Origin: an uncultured Methylobacteriaceae bacterium
GTDB taxonomy: Bacteria > Pseudomonadota > Alphaproteobacteria > Rhizobiales > Beijerinckiaceae
Assembly (NCBI GenBank): GCA_937872715.1
Contig: CALMTJ010000411.1
Location: 1,125 to 11,832 of the forward strand
DNA length: 10,708 nt
Direction: 5' to 3'
Notes under the pieces: model-generated
The model's database searches: none
Told to the model about the DNA's origin: nothing
What the model saw: only the letters and a program-made list of their open reading frames with translations
Made by a program: the position numbers and the translations under genes
In this document: positions 1 through 6,377 of the stretch, piece by piece
How positions within the stretch are numbered: position 1 is the stretch's first letter
Layout of the letters: the number at the start of each line of letters is the position of its first letter

Positions 1-581
1 TCGACCCTCAGACGGAGAGCTATTGGGGCCGCGTGAACCCGATCGGGTCGCGTGCCTGCTACGACGAGGGCAAGCGTTGCGCCGAGACCCTGTTCTTCGA
101 CTACCACCGCCAGCATCGGGTGGAGATCAAGGTCGCCCGCATCTTCAACACCTACGGGCCCCGCATGCATCCGAACGACGGCCGGGTGGTGTCGAACTTC
201 ATCGTCCAGGCGCTGAGGGGCCAGGATATCACCATCTACGGCGACGGCACCCAGACCCGCTCCTTCTGCTACGTCGACGACCTGATCGACGGCTTCGTGC
301 GGCTGATGGCGACCGGCCCGGACGTGACCGGCCCGGTCAATCTCGGCAACCCGGGCGAGTTCTCCATGCGGGAGCTGGCCGCCATCGTGCTCGACATCAC
401 CGGCTCGCGCTCAAGGATTGTCCACCGCCCGCTGCCGGCCGACGACCCCCGCCAGCGCCGGCCGGACATCTCGCTCGCCAACGAGGCGCTGGGCTGGCGG
501 CCGACCGTGCCGCTCCGAGAAGGGCTCGGCCGCACCGTCGCGTATTTCGACGCGTTCCTCCGGGAGGTGACGGCCGCCTGA
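1..581 (+). CDS. UDP-glucuronate decarboxylase family NAD-dependent sugar epimerase/dehydratase, 3' part
   Basis: The gene is cut by the left edge; the reading frame begins at nt 3 and about 192 C-terminal residues are visible. It is an extended short-chain dehydrogenase (SDR) fold. The catalytic YxxxK pair appears in SRACYDEGKR (visible residues Y20 and K24). It is followed by KVARIFNTYGPRM, a DGRVVSNFI segment and the substrate-loop sequence IYGDGTQTRSFCYVDDLI, all hallmarks of the UDP-xylose synthase (UXS) branch. Family knowledge: these enzymes use bound NAD+ to oxidise and decarboxylate UDP-glucuronate to UDP-xylose in the cytoplasm, feeding polysaccharide synthesis. The NPIGSRACYDEGKR form points to UXS rather than UDP-galactose 4-epimerase or dTDP-glucose dehydratase. 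The Rossmann glycine motif lies outside the window. The stop is TGA at 579-581, 73 nt before selO on the same strand. The family is secure; the exact product is probable. Confidence 0.88.
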   Translation, partial: DPQTESYWGRVNPIGSRACYDEGKRCAETLFFDYHRQHRVEIKVARIFNTYGPRMHPNDGRVVSNFIVQALRGQDITIYGDGTQTRSFCYVDDLIDGFVRLMATGPDVTGPVNLGNPGEFSMRELAAIVLDITGSRSRIVHRPLPADDPRQRRPDISLANEALGWRPTVPLREGLGRTVAYFDAFLREVTAA

Positions 582-622
582 CGGGACCGATCCGGGCCCG
601 TCCTCGTGCGTTGGTGAAGGGC

Positions 623-639
623 GCCGTCCCGAGGACGGC
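623..639 (+). terminator. Perfect 7-bp hairpin between the sugar enzyme gene and selO
   Basis: GCCGTCC (623-629), loop CGA, then GGACGGC (633-639) form a perfect stem with a three-base loop. It lies 41 nt after the upstream stop and 15 nt before the selO start. No T-tract follows, so a strong intrinsic terminator is not supported. It could be a weak terminator, an attenuating mRNA structure just ahead of the selO ribosome binding site, or chance in GC-rich DNA. Confidence 0.35.
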
Positions 640-654
640 CCGGAGTCCGGTCCC

Positions 655-2124
655 GTGACGTTCCATCCCCGTTTCGACAACAGCTACGCCCGCCTGCCCG
701 AGCGCTTCTTCGCCCGAGTGCCGCCGACGGTCGTCCCGGCCCCGCGCCTCCTCAGGCTGACCCGCCCGCTCGCGTCCGAACTCGGCCTCGAACCGGAATG
801 GCTTTCCGGCCCCGACGGCCTCGACATGCTGGCGGGCCGGGGCGGGGCGGCGGGCTCCGAACCGCTCGCCGCCGCCTATGCGGGGCACCAGTTCGGCAAT
901 TTTGTTCCTCAACTCGGCGACGGCCGCGCCGTCCTCCTCGGCGAGGTCGTGGATGCCGGAGGGCGCCGGCGCGACATCCAGCTCAAGGGCTCGGGTCCGA
1001 CGCCGTTCTCGCGGCGGGGAGACGGGCGCGCGGCGCTGGGGCCGGTGCTGCGCGAATACGTGGTGAGCGAAGCCATGGCGGCGCTCGGCATCCCGACGAC
1101 CCGCTCGCTCGCCGCGGTCGCGACCGGAGACATCGTCCTCCGCGAGACGCCGCTGCCGGGAGCCGTCCTGACGCGCGTGGCGGCGAGCCACATCCGGGTC
1201 GGGACCTTTCAGTTCTTCGCCGCCCGCGGCGATCTGGACGGCCTGCGCAGGCTCGCCGACCACGCGATCGCGCGCCATTATCCGGAGGCGTCGGACGCGG
1301 CCCTGCCGTACCGGGCCTTCCTGGACGGGGTGGTGGCGAGGCAAGCGAATCTCGTCGCGAGCTGGCTCCTGGTCGGCTTCGTCCACGGCGTGATGAACAC
1401 GGACAACATGGCGGTGTCCGGCGAGACCATCGATTACGGCCCCTGCGCATTCCTCGACGCCTACGACCCGGCGACGGTGTTCAGCTCCATCGATGCCGGC
1501 GGCCGGTACGCCTACGGCAACCAGCCCCGCATCGCGCAATGGAACCTCGCGCGCCTCGCCGAGACGCTGCTGCCGCTGTTCTCGGACGACGAGAAGGCGG
1601 CGATCGCCGGGGCGGAATCGTCGCTCGCCGCCTTCGCGCCCCTTTTCACGGACGCCTACCATGCGGGCCTGCGACGGAAGCTCGGCCTGCGGACGGAAGG
1701 GGAGGGCGACAAGGAGCTCGCGGGCGAGCTCCTGACCGCCATGACGGCGAACGAGGCGGATTTCACCAACACGTTCCGGGCGCTCGCCGGTGCGGCGGAG
1801 GGGGAGGACGGTCCGGCCCGAGACCTGTTCATCGACCCGACCGCCTTCGACCGCTGGGCGGAGAAGTGGCGGAGGCGCCTCGCGGCGGAGCCGCCATGGC
1901 CTGGGCGAGCCGCCGACATGCGGGCGGCCAGCCCGGCTTTTATCCCGCGCAACCACCGCGTGGAGGCGATGATCGCGGCTGCGGTGGAGCGGGACGACCT
2001 CCAACCTTTCGAGGACCTCCTCGCCGTGCTGGCGCGCCCCTACGACGACCAGCCGGAGAACGCCCGCTTCGCCGACCCGCCGGAACCGCACGAGCGGGTG
2101 ATCCGGACGTTCTGCGGGACGTGA
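655..2124 (+). CDS. selO: SelO (YdiU/UPF0061) protein adenylyltransferase pseudokinase
   Basis: The protein has 489 residues, close to the bacterial family's usual length (about 480). The GTG start is chosen because CGGAG at 641-645 is well spaced before it and because the N-terminus NSYARLPERFFARVPPT matches the family opening. Visible motifs are AAAYAGHQFGNFVPQLGDGRA, the nucleotide-lysine segment QLKGSGPTPFSRRGDGRAAL (K111), the active-site stretch HGVMNTDNM (H244-M252) and the metal-binding DYGPC (D260-C264). Family knowledge: SelO binds ATP in a flipped orientation and transfers AMP to Ser, Thr or Tyr of target proteins, with a role in the redox-stress response. The C-terminus ends TFCGT. 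This cysteine and C264 are the likely counterparts of the redox pair in E. coli SelO, which replaces the selenocysteine of animal SelO. Targets here are unknown. Confidence 0.96.
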   Translation: MTFHPRFDNSYARLPERFFARVPPTVVPAPRLLRLTRPLASELGLEPEWLSGPDGLDMLAGRGGAAGSEPLAAAYAGHQFGNFVPQLGDGRAVLLGEVVDAGGRRRDIQLKGSGPTPFSRRGDGRAALGPVLREYVVSEAMAALGIPTTRSLAAVATGDIVLRETPLPGAVLTRVAASHIRVGTFQFFAARGDLDGLRRLADHAIARHYPEASDAALPYRAFLDGVVARQANLVASWLLVGFVHGVMNTDNMAVSGETIDYGPCAFLDAYDPATVFSSIDAGGRYAYGNQPRIAQWNLARLAETLLPLFSDDEKAAIAGAESSLAAFAPLFTDAYHAGLRRKLGLRTEGEGDKELAGELLTAMTANEADFTNTFRALAGAAEGEDGPARDLFIDPTAFDRWAEKWRRRLAAEPPWPGRAADMRAASPAFIPRNHRVEAMIAAAVERDDLQPFEDLLAVLARPYDDQPENARFADPPEPHERVIRTFCGT

Positions 2125-2166
2125 GCGGCTGATGTCGTTCGATACGGGACTTGCAAGGCCTCGCCT

Positions 2167-2253
2167 CCTCATCCTGAGGTGCGGAGCGAAGAGGAGCCTC
2201 GAAGGACGCACGAGGACCCCGCGGCCTCGAGGGGCGGCCACCTCAGCATGAGG
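2167..2253. repeat. Intergenic palindromic repeat of Rhizobiales type
   Basis: The 87-bp element lies between the convergent selO and gyrB stops. Its ends are 15-bp inverted arms, CCTCATCCTGAGGTG (2167-2181) and CACCTCAGCATGAGG (2239-2253), with one mismatch. Inside are CCTCGAAGGACG and a self-complementary CCTCGAGG (2225-2232). From memory, sequences of the form CCTCATCCTGAGG...CCTCGAAGGA... recur widely between genes of Methylobacterium, Bradyrhizobium and relatives as REP-like elements. There is no ORF in it and no second copy in this window. Its position between two gene ends would allow an RNA hairpin that terminates or protects both transcripts; that role is inference. Confidence 0.72.
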
Positions 2254-2283
2254 AACGTGGCAGTGTGATCTCCCCGAGTGGCC

Positions 2284-4734
2284 TCACACGTCGAGATTCG
2301 TCACCGTGAGCGCGTTCTCCTGGATGAAGTCGCGGCGCGGCTCCACGACGTCGCCCATCAGCTTGGTAAACAGGTCGCCGGCGTCGTCGGCATCCTTGAC
2401 CTTGACCTGCAGGAGCGAGCGGACGTCGCGGTCGAGCGTCGTTTCCCAGAGCTGCTGCGCCGTCATCTCGCCGAGTCCCTTGTAGCGCTGCAGCGAGATG
2501 CCCCTGCGGCCGAATTCCATGACGGCATCGAAGAGCGACACCGGGCCGTGGATCGGCGTCCCGTCGCCCTTCCGGACGAGGCTGGCCTGCCCGCCATAGA
2601 TCTCGCCGAGCGACCGGGCGCGTTCGGACAGCTTCCGCGCCTCCTGGGAGGCGACCAGCGCCCCGTCCAGCAGGGCGGCCTGCTTCACGCTTCGCAGCGT
2701 CCGCGACAGCACGTAGCCGCCCTCCCGGACCTCGCCCGTCCAACCGCGCTCGATGTCGTCCGCCCTGAGATCAAGCCGCGCCGCCACCTCGACCGCGGCG
2801 GCCGGGCCGCGCTCCGGGTCATCCGCGACCTCGGGAGACAGCGCGCCCACGATCGCCGCCTGCTCGACGGCCGCCCGGTCGTAGCGGCTGTGCAGGCCGT
2901 TGATCACCTGGCGGAGACCGCGCGCCTCGTCGATCAGCGCGCGGAGCTGCGGCCCGGAGAACTCCGTTCCGTTGTCGAGCCTCAAGGCCGCAGCCTCGAT
3001 GCCGAGATCGATCAGGTAATCCTCGAGCGCGCGCTCGTCCTTCAGGTAGACGGCCGACTTGCCCTTGGCGGCTTTGTAGAGCGGCGGCTGGGCGATGTAG
3101 AGGTGGCCGCGCTCGATCAGCTCCGGCATCTGCCGGAAGAAAAACGTCAGCAGCAGCGTGCGGATGTGGGATCCGTCCACGTCCGCATCCGTCATGATGA
3201 TCACCCGGTGGTAGCGCAGCTTGTCCGGGTTGAAGCTGTTCGGTCCTTCCGTCCGGCCGATCCCGGCGCCGAGCGCCGTGATCAGGGTACCGATCTGGTC
3301 GGAGGACAGCATGCGTTCGAACTGGACGCGCTCGACGTTCAGGATCTTGCCGCGGAGCGGCAGCACGGCCTGGAAGGCCCGGTCGCGCCCCTGCTTCGCG
3401 GAGCCGCCGGCCGAATCGCCCTCGACGAGCAGCAGTTCGGACTTCGCCGGGTCGCGCTCCTGGCAATCCGCGAGCTTGCCCGGCAACGAGGCGACGCCGA
3501 GCGGGTCCTTGCGGACGATCTCGCGCGCCTTGCGGGCGGCCTCCCGCGCCTGGGCGGCGCGCACGACCTTGCCGACCACCTTCTGCGCCTCGGACGGGTG
3601 CTCCTCAAGCCAGATGCTCAGCCCCTCGTTCAGGATGCCCTCGACCACCGGCCGGACCTCGGAGGAGACGAGCCTGTCCTTCGTCTGGGACGAGAATTTC
3701 GGATCCGGCACCTTGACGGAGACGACGGCCGTCAGCCCCTCTCGGCAATCGTCGCCGGTGAGCGTCACCTTCTCCTTCTTGGCGAGGCCGGACGCCTCCG
3801 CGTAGCCGTTCACCTGGCGGGTGAGCGCGCCCCGGAAGCCGGTCAGGTGCGAGCCGCCGTCGCGCTGGGGGATGTTGTTCGTGAAGCAGAGCACCGTCTC
3901 GTAGAAGGAATCGTTCCACCAGAGCGCGACCTCGGCCGTGATGCCGTCGCGCTCCGCCCTGACCACGATCGGCTTGTCGAGGAGGGGCTGCTTCGAGCGG
4001 TCGAGGTAGGAGACGAAGGCCTCGATCCCGCCCTCGTAGACGAGCTCCTCGCGCCGTATGTCGGCATGACGCGCATCCGTCAGGACGATGCGCACGCCGG
4101 AATTCAGGAAGGCGAGCTCGCGCAGCCGCTTCTCGAGCGTCGCGAAATCGAACTCGATCATGGTGAAGGTGCCCGTGGAGGGCAGAAACGTCACCTCCGT
4201 GCCGCGCCGTGCGTCGCCCGGTCCGACGATCGCGAGGGGCGCCACGGAATCCCCGTGCCGGAACTCCATCGCGTGCTCCTGCCCCTCCCGCCAGATGCGC
4301 AGCCGCAGCCATTCGGACAGCGCGTTCACCACGGACACCCCGACGCCGTGCAGGCCGCCCGACACCTTGTAGGCGTTGCCGCTCTCGTCCGTGTTGTTGA
4401 ACTTTCCGCCCGCGTGGAGCTGGGTCATGATGACCTCGGCGGCCGAGATGCCCTCCTCGCTGTGGATGCCCGTCGGGATGCCGCGGCCGTTGTCCGAAAC
4501 GGTGCAGGACCCGTCCGCGTTCAGCGTGACCAGAACCTCGTCCGCATGCCCGGCGAGCGCCTCGTCGATCGCGTTGTCCACCACCTCGTAGACCATGTGA
4601 TGGAGGCCGGACCCGTCATCCGTGTCGCCGATATACATGCCGGGACGCTTGCGGACGGCATCCAACCCTTTCAGGACCTTGATGGAATCGGCGCCGTAAT
4701 CCTCGGCCGGAAGCTTGCGGGCGGTGTCTGCCAT
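2284..4734 (-). CDS. gyrB: DNA gyrase subunit B
   Basis: The 816-residue protein has the full-length Gram-negative layout. The GHKL ATPase domain has catalytic E50 in EVVDNAIDEAL, DNGRGIP (D81-P87) and the lid GGLHGVGVSVVNALS (126-140). The transducer carries the QTK loop (350-352). The TOPRIM domain has EGDSAGG (438-444) and the metal-binding DADVD (516-520). A proteobacterial insert of roughly 150 residues follows before the GyrA-binding tail with QRYKGLGEM (749-757) and the terminal NALTVTNLDV. With GyrA it forms A2B2 gyrase, which introduces negative supercoils using ATP. R149 and D440, equivalent to E. coli R136 and D426, are retained, so nothing suggests aminocoumarin or quinolone resistance. 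The ATG at 4734 is preferred over the open frame reaching 5061 because the family N-terminus starts just before EDYGADSIKVLKGLDAVRKR. The start has only a weak Shine-Dalgarno sequence. Confidence 0.99.
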   Translation of the reverse strand: MADTARKLPAEDYGADSIKVLKGLDAVRKRPGMYIGDTDDGSGLHHMVYEVVDNAIDEALAGHADEVLVTLNADGSCTVSDNGRGIPTGIHSEEGISAAEVIMTQLHAGGKFNNTDESGNAYKVSGGLHGVGVSVVNALSEWLRLRIWREGQEHAMEFRHGDSVAPLAIVGPGDARRGTEVTFLPSTGTFTMIEFDFATLEKRLRELAFLNSGVRIVLTDARHADIRREELVYEGGIEAFVSYLDRSKQPLLDKPIVVRAERDGITAEVALWWNDSFYETVLCFTNNIPQRDGGSHLTGFRGALTRQVNGYAEASGLAKKEKVTLTGDDCREGLTAVVSVKVPDPKFSSQTKDRLVSSEVRPVVEGILNEGLSIWLEEHPSEAQKVVGKVVRAAQAREAARKAREIVRKDPLGVASLPGKLADCQERDPAKSELLLVEGDSAGGSAKQGRDRAFQAVLPLRGKILNVERVQFERMLSSDQIGTLITALGAGIGRTEGPNSFNPDKLRYHRVIIMTDADVDGSHIRTLLLTFFFRQMPELIERGHLYIAQPPLYKAAKGKSAVYLKDERALEDYLIDLGIEAAALRLDNGTEFSGPQLRALIDEARGLRQVINGLHSRYDRAAVEQAAIVGALSPEVADDPERGPAAAVEVAARLDLRADDIERGWTGEVREGGYVLSRTLRSVKQAALLDGALVASQEARKLSERARSLGEIYGGQASLVRKGDGTPIHGPVSLFDAVMEFGRRGISLQRYKGLGEMTAQQLWETTLDRDVRSLLQVKVKDADDAGDLFTKLMGDVVEPRRDFIQENALTVTNLDV

Positions 4735-4800
4735 GCGGAGGTCTCTGGGGCCGGCCGAGGGCGCGGGGGCGGAGGGAGCCGGCGGCGATTCTGGACGCCT

Positions 4801-4807
4801 TACATAG
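4801..4807 (-). promoter_or_regulatory. Possible gyrB -10 element
   Basis: Read on the minus strand, this is CTATGTA, close to the alphaproteobacterial housekeeping -10 consensus CTATAT. It lies about 67 nt before the gyrB start. No convincing -35 is found at 17-18 nt spacing (the sequence there is GTGGGAA-like), so this is only a weak candidate. Confidence 0.22.
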
Positions 4808-4836
4808 TCGCTCGCGGCCCGAGTTCCCACCCCGCA

Positions 4837-4866
4837 CGTACGCGGGCGTGCGCTCGCGCGCGTACG
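4837..4866. repeat. Perfect 8-bp inverted repeat CGTACGCG/CGCGTACG upstream of gyrB
   Basis: CGTACGCG (4837-4844) and CGCGTACG (4859-4866) are exact reverse complements around a 14-nt loop. They overlap a second stem, CGCACG/CGTGCG (4833-4838 with 4847-4852), and a longer-range pair, GCGGGC (4842-4847) with GCCCGC (4885-4890). These are mutually exclusive foldings. The tract lies between the outward-facing gyrB and stress-gene promoters, more than 100 nt ahead of the gyrB start. It may be an operator or a supercoiling-sensitive structure, or a by-product of high GC. It is distinctly denser in palindromes than other spacers here. Confidence 0.5.
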
Positions 4867-4927
4867 GCTGTGCGTAAGCGCGCTGCCCGCGGTCCTGACT
4901 GCGCCACTCCCTCGGGTCGCCTCGCCG

Positions 4928-4952
4928 GGAACGGTGCGGGCGACCGCACGTT
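4928..4952 (+). promoter_or_regulatory. EcfG (general stress response sigma factor) type promoter
   Basis: GGAAC (4928-4932), a 16-nt spacer and CGTT (4949-4952) match exactly the promoter recognised by sigma EcfG in alphaproteobacteria: GGAAC, 16 or 17 nt, CGTT. Transcription would start near 4959-4961, leaving a leader of about 20 nt before the ATG at 4979, with the ribosome binding site inside it. Sigma EcfG is released by the PhyR-NepR partner switch under general stress. None of those regulators is in this window. I found no second match with correct spacing upstream of other genes here. Confidence 0.75.
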
Positions 4953-4965
4953 GGCGGAGCACGTC

Positions 4966-4972
4966 GGAGAGA
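4966..4972 (+). promoter_or_regulatory. Ribosome binding site that fixes the start of the 53-residue protein
   Basis: GGAGAGA ends 6 nt before the ATG at 4979, with GGAG at the ideal 9-nt spacing. It lies inside the frame that could begin at the GTG at 4934, so it decides in favour of the shorter 53-residue product. The predicted stress promoter also overlaps that longer reading, which excludes the GTG start. Confidence 0.65.
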
Positions 4973-4978
4973 CCGGGC

Positions 4979-5140
4979 ATGGACGAGGCGGAACACACCC
5001 ACGAGGTCGCGGAGAAGACCGGCCGCGACGGAACGAAGACCCGGATCGAGACGGTGCGCATCTCCGGATCGGAGCGGTCGGAGGAGGAGCGCGTCTCCTC
5101 CGAGAGCGAGCCGAAACAGGTCCAGCCGGACGGGCGCTGA
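4979..5140 (+). CDS. Small charged protein of unknown function, 53 residues, predicted stress-induced
   Basis: I do not recognise a family. The product is very hydrophilic: 14 of 53 residues are Asp or Glu and 9 are Lys or Arg. It has no cysteine, tryptophan or tyrosine, no signal peptide and no membrane segment. The central part (GTKTRIETVRISG, about 18-30) could form short strands. The C-terminal half is rich in Ser and Glu (SERSEEERVSSESE) and is probably disordered. It sits directly behind an exact GGAAC-N16-CGTT promoter and a good ribosome binding site, which argues that it is real despite its size. The DUF4864 gene begins 15 nt after its stop in the same reading frame, so the two are probably one transcript. 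A general-stress protein is the likely class; the molecular role is unknown. Confidence 0.7.
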   Translation: MDEAEHTHEVAEKTGRDGTKTRIETVRISGSERSEEERVSSESEPKQVQPDGR

Positions 5141-5155
5141 CGGGGCGGGCCGGCA

Positions 5156-5599
5156 TTGCGGTTCTCGCCCGACCTCCGGCGCCACGCGGCCGCCGCTCTC
5201 CTCGGCGGGTTCGTGCTCCTGCGAAGCCTGCCGGCCGCTTCCGTCGATGCCGGCGAGATTCCGGCTCTCCGCTCGCTCGTCGAGAAGCAGCTTCAGGCCT
5301 TCAGGGCGGACGACGCGGCCGGCGCCTACGGCCTTGCATCCCCGTCGATACGGGAGATGTTTCCGACGGCCGACATCTTCATCGACATGGTCCGCCGAGG
5401 CTACCCGCCCGTGTACCGGCCGCGGAGCTTCACCTTCGGGGAGGCGAGCGACGGCGGGACGGGCCCGGAACTCTCCGTCAGGATCGATGATGCGGACGGT
5501 ATCGGCTGGACGGCCGTTTACTCCTTCGAACGCCAGCCGGACGGCTCCTGGGCCATCTCGGGCTGCCGGCTCCTCAAAGCTCCCGACCAGTTCGTCTGA
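5156..5599 (+). CDS. Exported DUF4864 domain protein
   Basis: The product has 147 residues. An N-terminal signal peptide is likely: RR at 8-9, a hydrophobic run AAAALLGGFVLL (11-22) and a cleavage region around LPAAS (25-29). The rest matches DUF4864: LVEKQLQAFRADDAAGAYGLAS, RRGYPPVYRPRSFTFG (80-95), then DADGIGWTAVYSFERQPDGSWAISGCRLL (112-140). This resembles a small NTF2/SnoaL-like fold, but the biochemical role is unknown. The start must be TTG at 5156. The frame is closed by the upstream gene's TGA at 5138-5140, and no ATG or GTG precedes the signal sequence; the next GTG lies inside the hydrophobic stretch. The leader has only a G-rich stretch (5141-5148). It is likely cotranscribed with the 53-residue gene and so placed under the same stress promoter. 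Confidence 0.85.
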   Translation: MRFSPDLRRHAAAALLGGFVLLRSLPAASVDAGEIPALRSLVEKQLQAFRADDAAGAYGLASPSIREMFPTADIFIDMVRRGYPPVYRPRSFTFGEASDGGTGPELSVRIDDADGIGWTAVYSFERQPDGSWAISGCRLLKAPDQFV

Positions 5600-5629
5600 A
5601 CCCGCCCCGGGTCAGGCCGCCTCCGGCGG
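5600..5629. terminator. Two short hairpins between convergent genes
   Basis: ACCCG-CCC-CGGGT (5600-5612) begins one base after the DUF4864 stop, and CCGCC-TCC-GGCGG (5617-5629) follows at once. Each has a perfect 5-bp GC-rich stem. Neither has a T-tract on either strand, so termination here is plausible but unproven. The spacer to the response regulator stop (5630-5682) shows nothing further. Confidence 0.25.
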
Positions 5630-5682
5630 ATAGTGCCGAGGACGCTCCTGCGGCCCCGCTCACGAGACCGCCGGGCGACCCG

Positions 5683-6132
5683 TCAGCAGGACGGGGCTGT
5701 CGCCGCGGGGGCGGCGTTCCGGTTAGAGCGAAGCGTGCCCATCACGCGCAGGAGCTCGTTCGAGGAGAACGGCTTCTGCAAGGTCACCACGTCCTGCATG
5801 CGGGCGATCTCGGGCGGCAGGTCGTAGCCGCTCATGAACACGATCGGCCGCGTCGGATGGAGGAAGCGGAACTCGAACGCCACGTGGAGCGACGAGATCT
5901 GGCCGATATGGGTGTCGGTGATCAGCCACTCCATCCTCGTGCCCATGCCCCGGATGATCTCAAGCGCGGCCTCGCCGTTCGTCGCCTCGATCACCAGGAA
6001 GGATTGTTCCTTCAGGTGGGCGGCGAGCGCGTTCCGGAGACGGTCGTCCCCGACGAGCAGGACCGAGTCGCCAGGCCTCCCCTCGATGGTCGGCGGGGTC
6101 GGACCGGGCGGCTGAGGGTGGTCTTCGTACAT
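5683..6132 (-). CDS. Single-domain response regulator (CheY-like receiver)
   Basis: The product has 149 residues: a proline-rich tail of about 20 residues, then one receiver domain. All phosphorylation residues are present: the acidic pair D29-D30 (LLVGDD), phosphoacceptor D73 (WLITDTHIG), the switch serine S101 (IVFMSGYDLPPEI) and K120 (TLQKPFSSNELLRVM). There is no DNA-binding or enzymatic output domain, so it acts through protein contacts, phosphotransfer or as a phosphate sink. The TISADV-like loop after D73 is unusual (THIGQISSLHVAFEFR). The ATG at 6132 is chosen because a longer frame from a TTG at 6219 adds 29 residues without family character; GGAG lies about 14 nt upstream, which is rather far. 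It diverges from a GGDEF gene, suggesting a link to c-di-GMP output. No histidine kinase is in view. Confidence 0.88.
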   Translation of the reverse strand: MYEDHPQPPGPTPPTIEGRPGDSVLLVGDDRLRNALAAHLKEQSFLVIEATNGEAALEIIRGMGTRMEWLITDTHIGQISSLHVAFEFRFLHPTRPIVFMSGYDLPPEIARMQDVVTLQKPFSSNELLRVMGTLRSNRNAAPAATAPSC

Positions 6133-6217
6133 CGGGGACGTCTTGTCTCCGGAGAGCGCACCGTCGCTCGCCGAACCCAGTACACGGCCGCCGATGCTTA
6201 AGGATAGCTTCCATGCC

Positions 6218-6235
6218 AAGCCTCAGATCAGGCTT
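6218..6235. repeat. 6-bp inverted repeat AAGCCT/AGGCTT
   Basis: AAGCCT (6218-6223) and AGGCTT (6230-6235) are perfect reverse complements around a 6-nt CAGATC. The repeat lies about 85-100 nt ahead of the response regulator ATG and covers the alternative TTG at 6219. It could be a regulator half-site pair or a leader hairpin; chance is also possible. Confidence 0.4.
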
Positions 6236-6254
6236 TGTCCGATATTTTCAAATG

Positions 6255-6306
6255 TCGGTACGGTATCAGCGGCGTCGGTATGACGTCGTACTCTAATATC
6301 TCGGTA
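6255..6306. repeat. Cluster of four CGGTA repeats
   Basis: CGGTA occurs at 6256-6260, 6261-6265 (in tandem), 6276-6280 and 6302-6306. Three of these are part of the longer TCGGTA (6255, 6275, 6301). The first copy begins GTACG (6258-6262), which pairs with CGTAC (6287-6291), and the last sits in the small palindrome CTCG-GTA-CGAG (6300-6310). Centre spacings of about 20 and 26 bp are near two DNA turns. This arrangement resembles repeated binding sites for a transcription factor. No regulator is identified. Confidence 0.45.
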
Positions 6307-6347
6307 CGAGCTCATACATGTCTTCCCACCGCAACTGGATCATATTC

Positions 6348-6377
6348 TTGAGCTTGAGATGAGGGAAATCGTATCTC
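6348..6377 (+). promoter_or_regulatory. Weak candidate promoter for the GGDEF gene
   Basis: TTGAGC (6348-6353) as a -35 and TATCTC (6372-6377) as a -10, 18 nt apart, lie about 65-90 nt before the ATG at 6441. Both elements match the housekeeping consensus only in their first bases. Offered as the best sigma-70-like pair in the spacer, not as an established site. Confidence 0.22.

Noticed and set aside
397..2241. 614-codon minus-strand open frame across selO
   Set aside because: It lies opposite the conserved selO gene; the translation is low-complexity, Arg- and Gly-rich, with no motif.
2284..4734. ParE (topoisomerase IV) instead of GyrB
   Set aside because: The C-terminal QRYKGLGEM, LWETT, the VEPRR-containing segment and the final NLDV follow GyrB, and the length with the insert fits GyrB.
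2278..5490. 1070-codon open frame on the plus strand across gyrB
   Set aside because: It is antisense to a complete gyrB with all catalytic motifs. Long antisense frames are expected in GC-rich codon usage, and its translation is Arg/Val/Leu/Asp-rich with no recognisable domain.
5683..6132. The response regulator as PhyR, the general-stress regulator that would pair with the EcfG promoter
   Set aside because: PhyR has an N-terminal sigma-like domain. This protein has only a short proline-rich tail before its receiver domain.
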